From the NCBI GenBank assembly GCA_025935655.1, contig JAICUV010000022.1, positions 1 to 22,589 on the forward strand: DNA of 22,589 nt, in the 5' to 3' direction. The DNA comes from Chloroflexota bacterium. GTDB lineage: Bacteria > Chloroflexota > Limnocylindria > Limnocylindrales > CSP1-4. Every line of letters starts with the position of its first letter. The stretch's first letter is position 1. Shown here one piece after another: positions 22,431 through 22,589 of this stretch. The notes beneath the pieces are model-generated. The model was not told the origin of the DNA, made no database searches, and was given only the letters and a program-made list of their open reading frames with translations. The position numbers and the translations under genes are program-made.

Positions 22431-22589
22431 TCAGCGGGACGCAGCCCGGCGCAGCCGGTCCGCGATGGCGAGGCCCAGGCCGCGCTCGTCGGGCGGCCAC
22501 GCGAGGATGACGTCGCAGGTCTCGTCGAGCGTGCGGATCGCGGCATAGAGGCGCCGGGCGGCCTCCTCCTCGGACGCGCCGAGGTCGAC
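22431..22589 (-). CDS. C-terminal 52 residues of a probable Sua5/YwlC-type threonylcarbamoyl-AMP synthase
   Basis: The frame is open to the window's right edge, so the start lies outside. The visible residues read ARRLYAAIRTLDETCDVILA and then ERGLGLAIADRLRRAASR before TGA. This resembles the C-terminal end of Sua5-type proteins, where a (L)Y-x-x-L/I-R-x-L-D helix, a D-V/E-I strand and G-L-G-x-A-I-x-D-R-L-R-R-A-A close the protein. Sua5 makes threonylcarbamoyl-AMP for the t6A modification of tRNA. Only a short stretch is seen, so the family call is moderate. It converges on the lipoprotein gene across the repeat region. Confidence 0.6.
   Translation of the reverse strand, partial: VDLGASEEEAARRLYAAIRTLDETCDVILAWPPDERGLGLAIADRLRRAASR

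Overview
The window is a very GC-rich bacterial chromosome segment with tightly packed genes and 4-base stop/start overlaps. Third codon positions are almost always G or C, and GTG starts are frequent. GC content, a probable leaderless promoter, Asp-box lipoproteins and Mo-hydroxylase plus hyp genes together suggest an actinobacterium or a high-GC Chloroflexota (Limnocylindria/Ellin6529-like) lineage. No 16S rRNA or other marker is present, so this assignment is inference. I see no transposase, integrase, CRISPR array, tRNA or rRNA.

Region 1 (1-6536, plus strand) looks like one operon: the C-terminal part of an HprK-like P-loop protein, then the FAD, [2Fe-2S] and molybdopterin subunits of a xanthine-dehydrogenase-family hydroxylase, then an unusual pyruvate-phosphate-dikinase-like protein. 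The last three junctions are GTGA overlaps. The dikinase keeps the ATP-grasp and phosphohistidine domains but lacks the PEP/pyruvate barrel; a winged-helix-like segment and a helical tail replace it. This is the least ordinary protein in the window. A convergent PPP-family phosphatase follows (6555-7487, minus).

Region 2 (7488-10357, plus) is an amino-sugar operon: ROK kinase, GntR/HutC regulator and N-acetylglucosamine-6-phosphate deacetylase (nagA). Its promoter has a good -10 placed so that the GTG start would be about +1, and a CCGACC/GGTCGG dyad encloses that -10.

Region 3 (10406-14252, minus) holds a phosphotriesterase-family hydrolase, an FAD-dependent oxidoreductase and an SDR dehydrogenase in one operon, then a separate small membrane-anchored surface protein. 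A secreted C39-like cysteine protease homologue with a Pro/Thr-rich tail is divergent from them (14411-15586, plus).

Region 4 (15661-20604, plus) is hypF-hypC-hypD-hypE, maturation genes for the Fe(CN)2CO part of [NiFe]-hydrogenase. No hypA, hypB or hydrogenase subunit lies in the window.

Region 5 (20669-22589): an Asp-box lipoprotein gene is interrupted near its end by an in-frame TAG, and the same frame continues for 44 protein-like codons. Next come 448 bases without a convincing gene, carrying a 13-base tandem repeat and two about 170-base direct repeats. Each long repeat has two hairpins built from the same TGACTCA-type arms. The 3' end of a probable Sua5/YwlC-type gene enters from the right edge on the minus strand.
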